From positions 1-15,526 of the forward strand of contig VHAW01000027.1 in NCBI GenBank assembly GCA_016872225.1: a stretch of 15,526 nucleotides of DNA, given 5' to 3'. The position numbers were made by a program, and so were the translations under genes. The notes beneath the pieces were generated by a model. The model saw nothing but the letters and a program-made list of their open reading frames with translations. It ran no database searches and had not been told where the DNA came from. Origin of the DNA: Sphingomonadales bacterium. Lineage in GTDB: Bacteria > Bacteroidota > Bacteroidia > UBA7662. Positions 7,648 through 14,553 of this stretch are shown piece by piece (the first letter of the stretch is position 1; each line of letters starts with the position of its first letter).

Positions 7648-8946
7648 TCAAAATGCCCCTTTCCAAGCTATCGTCGATTCAGAGTTCAACCGCCTAAGGC
7701 TTAGCAGGTCAATTCGTGTCAGGCTCACTGCTTCGGCCTTGACCTCCCATGGCCCTTCGGTCCAAATATGACCCGCTTCCGGCAGGCTTCCCAAGCATTC
7801 CATAACCCAGCCTCCCAAGGTTTCATAAGGCCCTGTGGGAATACCCAATCCGTACTGCTCATTAAGGTAATCCACCTCCAACCTTCCGGAAAACCGATAA
7901 TAGCCGGGGCCCAGTACAAGTTCCGTCATTTCCGGTTCATCGTGCTCGTCCTGGATTTCGCCAAAAATCTCCTCCAATAAATCTTCGACCGTGACCATCC
8001 CCGATGTGCCGCCCAATTCATCCACGACGAGGGCCATGGAACGGCGACCGGTGGTAAGATCTTTGAGGAGGCGGGAGGCCGACATGGATTCCGGGACAAT
8101 GGCCAAAGGCAATTGCAAATCACGAAGGCTGAATGCTTTGTTTTCGTCCAAAATCAAAACCGACTGAAAATGCACATACCCCGTCACATGGTCCATGCTG
8201 TCTTGAAAAATGAGCAATTTCGATAAACCGCTTTCGTTGAATGCACGAAGCACATCATCACGAACACTGTTGATTTCAATGCCCGCCAACTCAGTCCGGG
8301 GAATCATGCACTCCCTAACCTTGACATCACTGAAATACAATGCTTTGTGAAAGTATCCCAGATCCACTTCTTGTTCTTCGGCCTCCTCTCTTGAATCCAC
8401 TTGGTCTTTGATCCAATGGCTTAGTTCAGCCTTATCAAATACAAGAAGGGGCTTGTTTCTATGCCCCCCGCTCCAGCGATCCAACAGCCAGCGGCTACCA
8501 CGACTCACCACATACACAAATGGATATAACAAATAATATACAATAAGCATAGGCCGGGCCAACGCCAAGGAAAGGGTGTCGGCATACGCCCTAAAAAATG
8601 ATTTGGGAAAATACTCCCCGAACAGGAGCACAACGATTGAGCTTAACAGCGTCTGAACACCAAGCATGGCCAAATCCATTTCAGCCAGCATGGGTAATCC
8701 ATTCTCCAACACACGTTCCAGTATGGGGGTCAAAAACATCCCGTACAACACCAGCGCCATGTTATTTCCGATCAGGATGGTGCCCAAAAACTCATCCGAT
8801 TGACGCACAAAGCGTCCCAGAATCAAAGCGGCACCCTGGCCCTGCTTCTGCCGCAATTCCAACCTAAAGCGATTGCAATTCAGGTAGGCCGACTCCATAC
8901 CGGAGAAAAAGGCCGAAGCCATCAAAGCCAACAAAGCGCCCAACAT
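7648..8946 (-). CDS. CNNM transmembrane / CBS-pair / CorC_HlyC protein (hemolysin-like family)
   Basis: This 432-residue inner membrane protein has the standard three-part layout. A CNNM (DUF21) membrane domain covers about 1-160, with SAFFSGMESAYLNCNRFRLEL (11-31) and FGEYFPKSFFRAYAD (109-123). A CBS pair covers about 210-325, including ECMIPRTEL at its start and MALVVDELGGTSGMVTVEDLLEEIFGEI at its end. A CorC_HlyC transporter-associated domain covers about 340-415, with YRFSGRLEVDYLN and ETLGGWVM. Members are linked to Mg/Co ion homeostasis; in Bacteroidota the close relative GldE acts with gliding motility proteins. The neighbourhood here (LptC upstream, PPIase downstream) is not the gldD context, so I do not call it gldE. 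It starts 14 bases after lptC and is almost certainly co-transcribed. Confidence 0.93.
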   Translation of the reverse strand: MLGALLALMASAFFSGMESAYLNCNRFRLELRQKQGQGAALILGRFVRQSDEFLGTILIGNNMALVLYGMFLTPILERVLENGLPMLAEMDLAMLGVQTLLSSIVVLLFGEYFPKSFFRAYADTLSLALARPMLIVYYLLYPFVYVVSRGSRWLLDRWSGGHRNKPLLVFDKAELSHWIKDQVDSREEAEEQEVDLGYFHKALYFSDVKVRECMIPRTELAGIEINSVRDDVLRAFNESGLSKLLIFQDSMDHVTGYVHFQSVLILDENKAFSLRDLQLPLAIVPESMSASRLLKDLTTGRRSMALVVDELGGTSGMVTVEDLLEEIFGEIQDEHDEPEMTELVLGPGYYRFSGRLEVDYLNEQYGLGIPTGPYETLGGWVMECLGSLPEAGHIWTEGPWEVKAEAVSLTRIDLLSLRRLNSESTIAWKGAF

Positions 8947-8960
8947 GGCACGAAATTAGG

Positions 8961-9518
8961 TCATGAATCTAAGCGGACATTGCCTTTGAGCCGAAGAATT
9001 CGGTATTCACTCATATCCCTGTTGGCCTCCAGACCATCCCCCACAAGCCATTCCCTCGGTGTACGGATTCGGACAGGCGCAGCGGTAAAAACCCTTCCCG
9101 CCTTTTCATCCATAAACAGTTGCTCCGTAAACAGCGTATCCCCGGCCAAATTATTCGCCACAACGGAGCCTTTGGCCATGAGCAAGGCCTTGGCAACATC
9201 CCGTGAACCCCGCTTCGCTGAAATACGGCTAATAACTTTGAGCCCCTTGGAATCGTAAACATCCACCTTGAATCCATCCTCCATTTCTATGCGATTCTCC
9301 GCCCTATACCATAACATGGTCCCTGCCTTCATATAAGCCTTCTCGGACCCGTTTTGATAAAACCAAAGCTCAACCTGCTCCATCCGATCCACCCCAACCT
9401 CGGGCTTGATTCTGAAACGCTCTGCCCCACTGGGTCCATTGGAGCAGGCGGCCATCGCTAGACCCATACCGAGAAACGTCCAGCGCCTAATCAAATAGGA
9501 TGGTACCGTCACAAACAC
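8961..9518 (-). CDS. lptC: LPS export ABC transporter periplasmic protein LptC
   Basis: LptC receives lipopolysaccharide from the LptB2FG transporter and hands it to LptA on the way to the outer membrane. The 185-residue sequence shows the family pattern of short beta strands: VELWFYQNGSEKAYMKA, IEMEDGFKVDVYDSKGLKV, ISAKRG, AKGSVVANNLAGDTLFTEQLFMDEKAGRVFT and VRIRTPREWLVGDGLEANRD. The N-terminus ends in LAMAAC, a plausible lipobox with Cys25, so it may be an acylated lipoprotein rather than held by a transmembrane helix. The start is a GTG at 9518, 15 bases after the TPR gene stop; other GTG/TTG codons nearby make the precise start uncertain. No lptA or lptB lies adjacent. Confidence 0.85.
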   Translation of the reverse strand: MFVTVPSYLIRRWTFLGMGLAMAACSNGPSGAERFRIKPEVGVDRMEQVELWFYQNGSEKAYMKAGTMLWYRAENRIEMEDGFKVDVYDSKGLKVISRISAKRGSRDVAKALLMAKGSVVANNLAGDTLFTEQLFMDEKAGRVFTAAPVRIRTPREWLVGDGLEANRDMSEYRILRLKGNVRLDS

Positions 9519-9533
9519 AATCGGTCAATTGAA

Positions 9534-10928
9534 TCAGTCCGATGAGCGAACCGTTGTGCTCTCATCTAACCAACAACCCACTCGATAGGCATCACCAACC
9601 TTAAAAGGGGGTTTATTGAAGAACAAAGTCTGAATGGTGGGAAAATATCCGCTGTATTTGCTGATGAGCTGATCGCACTCCTCTTGCAAAGCAGGATTGG
9701 CTTTGGCAGCGGCCTTGTATTTGTCCACCGCGGCCCAATACACCGCCTGAGCGGCAATACCACCACCCCCGCACTCGATATAACTTGATGCATATAAGTT
9801 GCCAATGAAAATGAGGGGTTTCCCCCACGACGGCCTCAAAGCATGGGCCTGCAGGGCTAAAACTCTCGCTTTGGAAAATTGCTTGTCTTCACTGAACAAA
9901 GCAGCATAATCATAGGTGTATTGGGCTTTGACGGAATCATCAGTGACCAAGCTCAATGCGCTCTGGTAATATTGTTCCGCTTCTTTTTTACGATCGGATT
10001 TGTGAAATCGGCGAGCTAATTCAATGCCTAATAAAGGACTTGGATTGTCATTTTGTTTGCTGATAGCCACCTTCTCGTAGAAAGTTGACTCCTTGCAATT
10101 CTTAAGGCGTAACTGAGTATAAATTAAATCTCTAAGCGCTATGTCCACGGCTCCTTCGTTGAATTTAGCTTCGAAAGCGGACAAGATTTGTTCGCAATTT
10201 TCGATCACGGAGATGGATAAGTCCGCATCCAAAGCTGCTTTGTTTTCGATAAAGCGTTGACGCTTGGTGGAGTCCAAATCGGTTCGAGCCAAATTGGCAT
10301 CGGCTATCCCTGCCAACTGATTGTACAAGCTGAAAATTGCAGGCTGATCGATAACCCCCGCTTTGAAATCTTTGATGCCTACTTTGAAATAATAGCCGAG
10401 AATAAAAGGCTCGGTTGCATTCCCCCCGACGGCTACCGCAGCCTCAAAGGCTTCGCGAATACGACTATTCTGGCCTGGGATATTATCAAGCATATCCACC
10501 GCCTTGCGACCCAGCGCATTGGAGGCACTTTTCGGAAAAAACTTTGCCCTGGCATCATAAATCATCATGAGGGTGTCCAGAAACGGGGTGCGAAGCGTCG
10601 AGTCCTTCTGGACTTTCATCGCGTCTTTGAACATTGCGATTCCGTCGATATGGGTTTGCTCCCGAGAGCATGGGGCTTGGAAGAATACGTATCTCCAAGG
10701 CTCAAGGGCAGAGGCATAATTCTTTTGCTTGAAAAATTCCCGGTACAAGGAAATATTTTTTACAGTTTCTACACTATCGATGCCCCACTTTTTGGAGCAG
10801 TCAACCTGAGCATGGGCGGTCTCCGGTTGCCAAAACGGAATTGCCATGATGATGGACAACAGTACACCTCCCAGAATTCGACCAACTGGTGCTAGGAAAG
10901 GAAAAAGAAAGCTACACGGATAAGACAT
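9534..10928 (-). CDS. Periplasmic/secreted TPR-repeat protein
   Basis: This is a 464-residue exported helical repeat protein of unknown exact function. The signal peptide runs to about residue 40 (ending ETAHA before QVDC). The body is made of TPR-like helix pairs, for example REFFKQKNYASALEPWRYVF (63-82), LARRFHKSDRKKEAEQYYQSALSL, YAALFSEDKQFSKARVLALQAHALRP, and AVYWAAVDKYKAAAKANPAL. The C-terminus, FKVGDAYRVGCWLDESTTVR, matches a tail I associate with a Bacteroidota TPR family coded next to outer membrane proteins and LptC. There is no catalytic motif; it is likely a scaffold or assembly partner. It lies 74 bases after the outer membrane protein gene and 15 before lptC. The ATG start at 10928 gives a convincing signal peptide. 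Confidence 0.85.
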   Translation of the reverse strand: MSYPCSFLFPFLAPVGRILGGVLLSIIMAIPFWQPETAHAQVDCSKKWGIDSVETVKNISLYREFFKQKNYASALEPWRYVFFQAPCSREQTHIDGIAMFKDAMKVQKDSTLRTPFLDTLMMIYDARAKFFPKSASNALGRKAVDMLDNIPGQNSRIREAFEAAVAVGGNATEPFILGYYFKVGIKDFKAGVIDQPAIFSLYNQLAGIADANLARTDLDSTKRQRFIENKAALDADLSISVIENCEQILSAFEAKFNEGAVDIALRDLIYTQLRLKNCKESTFYEKVAISKQNDNPSPLLGIELARRFHKSDRKKEAEQYYQSALSLVTDDSVKAQYTYDYAALFSEDKQFSKARVLALQAHALRPSWGKPLIFIGNLYASSYIECGGGGIAAQAVYWAAVDKYKAAAKANPALQEECDQLISKYSGYFPTIQTLFFNKPPFKVGDAYRVGCWLDESTTVRSSD

Positions 10929-10962
10929 TGAAGAGAGTTATTTGGCTAAAAAGAGACAATTC

Positions 10963-10978
10963 CTTGAGAACTTGAGAA
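10963..10978. repeat. Tandem 8-bp direct repeat (cttgagaa x2)
   Basis: Two adjacent copies of cttgagaa lie in the 74-base gap between the outer membrane protein gene and the TPR gene. A role as a protein-binding site is possible, but the repeat is short and may be accidental. Confidence 0.5.
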
Positions 10979-11002
10979 TAAGTAAATTAAGGAAGGGCGA
11001 AA

Positions 11003-12358
11003 TTAATCGTAGACCCTACGAATAAACCATCGGTCATTGAGATTTAAAGTGAGGTTAACCCGCACAAAATCTTCCTGAACCAGACCTTCATCCAGCCTTC
11101 CCCAACGACCAAATTCCAGGCCCAAATTGAGCATGGAAGCCGAACGGCGTAAGGGAAACCCCAAGCCTGCATAGACTGCCATTTCGTGAATTGAACGATT
11201 CCGAAGACGTAGCCCGCCAGGGCTGAATCGAAGGCCTGAACGGTAAATAAGTTGATCCACAGCCCGGTTTCCCGCAGGCTTGGCCACGCGATAACCTCCC
11301 AACTTGATTGTCCACCGATCTTGCAAGGAATCAGCAAGGCCCATCACCCTCCATTTCGAAAGGGGTTCGTAAATTCCTTCCATACCAAACCCCGATTTTC
11401 CTGACTTTTCGATCCAATACCCCGCCACCCACTGCAACGGCAGATGCATGAGCCCTTGTTGCTCAGGCTTGTTGACCACAGTATCCCGTATCCGCATGTT
11501 CCCCGCGATCAGGGTGAAACGCTCGGCCAGAAGGTTCTGCCTCATCGGCAAATTGGCGGGCAATCGGAGGCTCATTCCCCAGGTTTCGGACCAACTCTGG
11601 GCTTTGGGGCTTGGTTGGAATTGGAAACCGAGATGATGGCAGGCCCCCAAAACCGACCATTGATCTTGAACGCGAACATTGAATGCCTGCACCGAATCGG
11701 GAAAGACCTTACGAAATTCTTTGATTGTTTGACCGAACATGGCGTTAAGCCCGTAACCAACACGCCAACTGGGGTGAACCTGCCATCCAATACCCCAAGA
11801 AAGACGATTAATCCCGCCACGTCCAGTATAATACTCATCAACCTTGTATGGAATTTGCCCACCGCCAGGGTTGACCAATCCCGAACCCAAAACATCGTAA
11901 TTATGGAGGGAAATAGGGGCAAAGGACAAAGCCGTGCCCAAGGATTTACCCAACGGGATGGCCAAGGCCAGATGGGCCAAATTAATATTGGACTTGAGCA
12001 AGGATTGTTGACTGGTTTGGAGCTTGGAGAACCTTGCCTGGGTCCCCAACTCCACGCGGGTTAGTGCCCCAAGGGCCAGGGAAGCTGGGTTTTCGATGTT
12101 AATCCATTGCGGATGCGCAATGGCCGCCTGCATGCCGCCAAGGCCCTGAAAGGCTGCTCCGCTCAAAGGCTGAAATTCACCCATCCCGAATCGGGCATAG
12201 GGAGAGCCGAAATTATTGATCTGGGCCACCAATGGCTCTGCAAGTCCTGATCCAAGGACCAAAAATCCCCAAAGAACTTTTCTGGACCACTGAAACGACC
12301 TGCACCATAGAACCAACTTGCACCAATTGACCAGATGGAAACGAAATAGGGAAATCAA
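11003..12358 (-). CDS. Uncharacterised Bacteroidota outer membrane beta-barrel protein
   Basis: This 451-residue exported protein starts, after a signal peptide (about 1-46, ending PLVAQ), with NFGSPYARFGMGEFQPLSG, GLGGMQAAI and IENPASLALGALTRVELGTQ. This resembles the beginning of FadL/PorV-like barrels, in which a glycine-rich 'GMGG' segment precedes an NPA motif. The rest shows alternating polar/aromatic strands typical of a beta barrel. It closes with a terminal strand and tail, VRVNLTLNLNDRWFIRRVYD, matching a conserved ending I know from this family (NDkWFiKRkyD). The function is not established. The start is a TTG at 12358 overlapping the coaX stop (TTGA); a second TTG 14 codons in is an alternative. 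The coupling to coaX and the downstream TPR and lptC genes place it in an envelope operon. Confidence 0.82.
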   Translation of the reverse strand: MISLFRFHLVNWCKLVLWCRSFQWSRKVLWGFLVLGSGLAEPLVAQINNFGSPYARFGMGEFQPLSGAAFQGLGGMQAAIAHPQWINIENPASLALGALTRVELGTQARFSKLQTSQQSLLKSNINLAHLALAIPLGKSLGTALSFAPISLHNYDVLGSGLVNPGGGQIPYKVDEYYTGRGGINRLSWGIGWQVHPSWRVGYGLNAMFGQTIKEFRKVFPDSVQAFNVRVQDQWSVLGACHHLGFQFQPSPKAQSWSETWGMSLRLPANLPMRQNLLAERFTLIAGNMRIRDTVVNKPEQQGLMHLPLQWVAGYWIEKSGKSGFGMEGIYEPLSKWRVMGLADSLQDRWTIKLGGYRVAKPAGNRAVDQLIYRSGLRFSPGGLRLRNRSIHEMAVYAGLGFPLRRSASMLNLGLEFGRWGRLDEGLVQEDFVRVNLTLNLNDRWFIRRVYD

Positions 12359-13146
12359 AACGACGGCAAATTTTGAGTTAAAGACCTAAGCCCGTAAAGG
12401 ACCAAATCAGGCTCGGCAAAGATGAGCCCTTCCCTGCGAATTTGAGTCCAGTCGAAAGAGGGGGCATCACCACCGCAGGTGATCAAAATCCCTTGCGGAC
12501 ATTCCTTGGCCCAGGCATCCACCAAAGCCTTAATTTCGGACTGCATTCCACCGTGGACACCGGAACGAATGGCCTCCTCGGTGCTTAGCCCCCAACGATC
12601 TTTTGGCGGGGAACTCCCCGGGGTCAATTCGGGGAGAGCAGCCGTGTAATCGTGCAGGGCTCGGAAACGCATGGTCAAACCGGGCGCGATAAGCCCTCCG
12701 CCATGCACGGCTTGGGAAATCCCTGGACCTCCGGTACCGTGTGGCTTATTCAATCGGTCCACCGTAAGGCAGCTTCCCAAGGCCAAGATCAAAAGGGCCC
12801 CCTTGTGCCTTGCCAAAGCGCCTGCCATTTGCAATTTCCGATCTAGCCCTAAATCCTCCAGCCTCGCATAGGACCCTTCAAAAGGCCAATCCTTCCAATC
12901 CCCCATCCATTGCCAGTTGGCCAAACCATAATGCACCAACAACCTGTCCCAATGAGCCCTAGGCAAGGAAACCGAAGCCAATGCAACCCTGTCGGGTCTT
13001 CCCAAGGCCAGCATTTCAGGCAACGCCTGGCCTGCCCTAGTTAAAGGCTCCTTCCAAACTCGGAGCAAAGATCCCTGTGTATCCCATACCCCCCACTTTA
13101 CCAAGGTATTACCGGCATCCACCGTCCACTCCAAGCCTGAATTCAT
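12355..13146 (-). CDS. coaX: Type III pantothenate kinase (CoaX family), with a variant active-site motif
   Basis: CoaX phosphorylates pantothenate in the first step of coenzyme A synthesis in the cytoplasm. The 263-residue protein has the ASKHA-fold phosphate-1 motif DAGNTLVKWGV (10-20), the LGLDR substrate motif (99-103), and GGGLIAPGLTMRFRALHDYTAALP (149-172), STEEAIRSGV (188-197) and ITCGGDAPS (222-230). The phosphate-2 motif, normally DxGTAxTxD, reads ALGSCLTVD (122-130): the first Asp is Ala122 and Thr is Ser. The codon is GCC by direct reading. In characterised PanK-III that Asp is, as far as I recall, the catalytic base, so activity is open to question. The gene is otherwise intact and translationally coupled to the outer membrane protein gene. 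It starts 68 bases after birA ends. Confidence 0.88.
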   Translation of the reverse strand: MNSGLEWTVDAGNTLVKWGVWDTQGSLLRVWKEPLTRAGQALPEMLALGRPDRVALASVSLPRAHWDRLLVHYGLANWQWMGDWKDWPFEGSYARLEDLGLDRKLQMAGALARHKGALLILALGSCLTVDRLNKPHGTGGPGISQAVHGGGLIAPGLTMRFRALHDYTAALPELTPGSSPPKDRWGLSTEEAIRSGVHGGMQSEIKALVDAWAKECPQGILITCGGDAPSFDWTQIRREGLIFAEPDLVLYGLRSLTQNLPSF

Positions 13147-13214
13147 AATTACCTAACGCCGGTTACTATCCCCAAAGTGTTTGAATACCAAAACCACCGT
13201 TTTTCGTTGGTCGG

Positions 13215-14090
13215 CTATGACAAATTTAGGGTATAGGCCAACCGGTAATGCGGATGGATTAAAGTTTGTTGAAGTTCTCCTGACTCTGAACGAACACGTA
13301 ATCCACCTCCTTGATCCAGACCCAGGGTTATCCAATATTCGGTACGATCGCCGCATTGAAAGGGCAATCTTTGGCCCAATCCATAAAGCCGACTTTCTAC
13401 ATCCCCGATGATCTTCTCGACATTCCATCCCCCGGTTATCGGGTTATTCACGGCGAAATTGAACCCTTTGGAAGAATCCCCGCCCGGATTCATCATGAAT
13501 TCAAACTCTGCAAGCAAGGCCTGTAAAAGGCCTTCCTTCCGAAAATCATTAGGTTCCTGCTCGGCGAGTGTCGAACGTTTCCATTCCCCCCGCAAAGAAG
13601 TGGCGTAGGGCAGGCTTGAATTCACCGCATCTTCATCCACATTGATTCCAATGCCTACCAAGGAATCAGTGATGCAGGAGCCCTTCAGCTGATTCTCCAC
13701 GAGCATGCCCCCTACTTTGCGGCCTTGATAGGTGACCCAATCGTTGGGCCATTTGATCTGCCATGGAACCGAGGGGACTAGGGCATCAAGCACTTTACAA
13801 ACCGCCAAAGCCAAACGCATATTCCAACCAAAAGCCCATTCCGCCGGAATACAGGGTTGGAAATAGACGGACATCCAAAGTCCCTTGCCTTGGAGGCTCT
13901 CCCAGATATGGCCCGGCCTTCCTCTTCCGCTGGTTTGTCCTTCAGCCAGCACCACGGTACCCGGCTTTGCCAAGCCTTGGGAAACCCACTCCTTGAGCAA
14001 ATCTTGAGTACTGCCCAGCGTTTCAAATCGATAGCAACAAAACCCATGAAAAGGAACTGCGTTATGGTTAAACCTGAAATCGCTCGTCAT
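13215..14090 (-). CDS. birA: Biotin--[acetyl-CoA-carboxylase] ligase (BirA, no DNA-binding domain)
   Basis: This enzyme activates biotin to biotinyl-5'-AMP and attaches it to the biotin carboxyl carrier protein for fatty acid synthesis. The 291-residue call carries LGSTQDLLKEW (25-35), the biotin-binding loop SGRGRPGHIWES (54-65) and GKGLWMSVYF (68-77), IKWPNDW (112-118), RKVGGMLVE (124-132) and VGIGINVD (145-152). A C-terminal SH3-like domain follows (about 240-291). There is no N-terminal helix-turn-helix, so it is a monofunctional ligase and not a repressor. I chose the ATG at 14090. The frame extends to an ATG at 14159, but this would overlap the rsfS start and consume the whole divergent promoter region, and the extra 23 residues look unrelated to the family. 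Confidence 0.93.
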   Translation of the reverse strand: MTSDFRFNHNAVPFHGFCCYRFETLGSTQDLLKEWVSQGLAKPGTVVLAEGQTSGRGRPGHIWESLQGKGLWMSVYFQPCIPAEWAFGWNMRLALAVCKVLDALVPSVPWQIKWPNDWVTYQGRKVGGMLVENQLKGSCITDSLVGIGINVDEDAVNSSLPYATSLRGEWKRSTLAEQEPNDFRKEGLLQALLAEFEFMMNPGGDSSKGFNFAVNNPITGGWNVEKIIGDVESRLYGLGQRLPFQCGDRTEYWITLGLDQGGGLRVRSESGELQQTLIHPHYRLAYTLNLS

Positions 14091-14095
14091 CTGCC

Positions 14096-14103
14096 TACTT
14101 TTG
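14096..14103 (+). promoter_or_regulatory. Candidate -7 promoter element for rsfS-ftsH
   Basis: TACTTTTG matches the Bacteroidota -7 consensus TAnnTTTG exactly. Transcription would begin a few bases downstream, leaving about a 45-base leader before the rsfS ATG at 14158. I see no clear -33 TTG at standard spacing, so the call rests on the -7 element and position between divergent genes. Confidence 0.45.
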
Positions 14104-14105
14104 CA

Positions 14106-14113
14106 CAAAGATC
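14106..14113 (-). promoter_or_regulatory. Weak -7-like element for birA
   Basis: GATCTTTG on the minus strand is one base from TAnnTTTG and lies 16 bases before the birA ATG at 14090. If used, the birA and rsfS transcripts would start from neighbouring, nearly overlapping elements. Confidence 0.25.
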
Positions 14114-14157
14114 CCCGAACTCCTCGTTTTTTGTTTCGAAAGCGTCCCCAATCCCGC

Positions 14158-14547
14158 ATGAACAGCCCAGCCTCTTATTCCGATTACCCCCTTGTACAAG
14201 CCGTTATCGAAGGCCTCGAAAACAAAAAGGGTCAAAAAATCTGCATAATGGATATGAGGCATTTGTCTGAACGAATGGCAGATTTTTTTGTAATTGCACA
14301 GGCGGAATCTTCCACGCAGCTCAGAGCCTTGGCCGAATCGGTGAATGAAAAAGTTCGCGAACATATGGGTCTCAAGCCTTGGGGAACCGAAGGCCAAACC
14401 CATGGCCGTTGGATTCTGGTGGATTACGCCGAGCTTGTACTTCATTTGTTCATTCCAGAATTAAGAGAGTATTATAATCTCGAGAAATTATGGAACGACG
14501 CTCGAATAACCTATCCTGAATCTGCAACTTTAGCCTCCAATTCCTGA
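14158..14547 (+). CDS. rsfS: Ribosomal silencing factor RsfS
   Basis: RsfS binds ribosomal protein uL14 on the large subunit and blocks subunit joining when nutrients are scarce. The 129-residue protein shows the family core: AVIEGLENKKGQKICIMDMR (15-34), MADFFVIAQAESSTQLRALA (40-59), KPWGTEGQTHGRWILVDYAELVLHLF (73-98) and REYYNLEKLWNDA (103-115). An in-frame ATG at 14101 would add 19 residues, but those overlap the candidate promoter and are basic, unlike the family. I therefore chose 14158. It is followed after six bases by ftsH, the usual Bacteroidota arrangement, and is divergent from birA. Confidence 0.95.
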   Translation: MNSPASYSDYPLVQAVIEGLENKKGQKICIMDMRHLSERMADFFVIAQAESSTQLRALAESVNEKVREHMGLKPWGTEGQTHGRWILVDYAELVLHLFIPELREYYNLEKLWNDARITYPESATLASNS

Positions 14548-14553
14548 TTTAAA

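Noticed and set aside
10257..10895. 212-codon plus-strand frame opposite the TPR gene
   Set aside because: The TPR protein has a signal peptide, repeats and conserved tail; the antisense frame shows nothing recognisable.
11444..12064. 206-codon plus-strand frame opposite the outer membrane protein gene
   Set aside because: Antisense shadow of a gene with a clear signal peptide and barrel features.
14101..14157. Upstream in-frame starts for rsfS (14101) and birA (14159)
   Set aside because: Each would overlap the other gene's start or promoter region and add residues that do not resemble the families.
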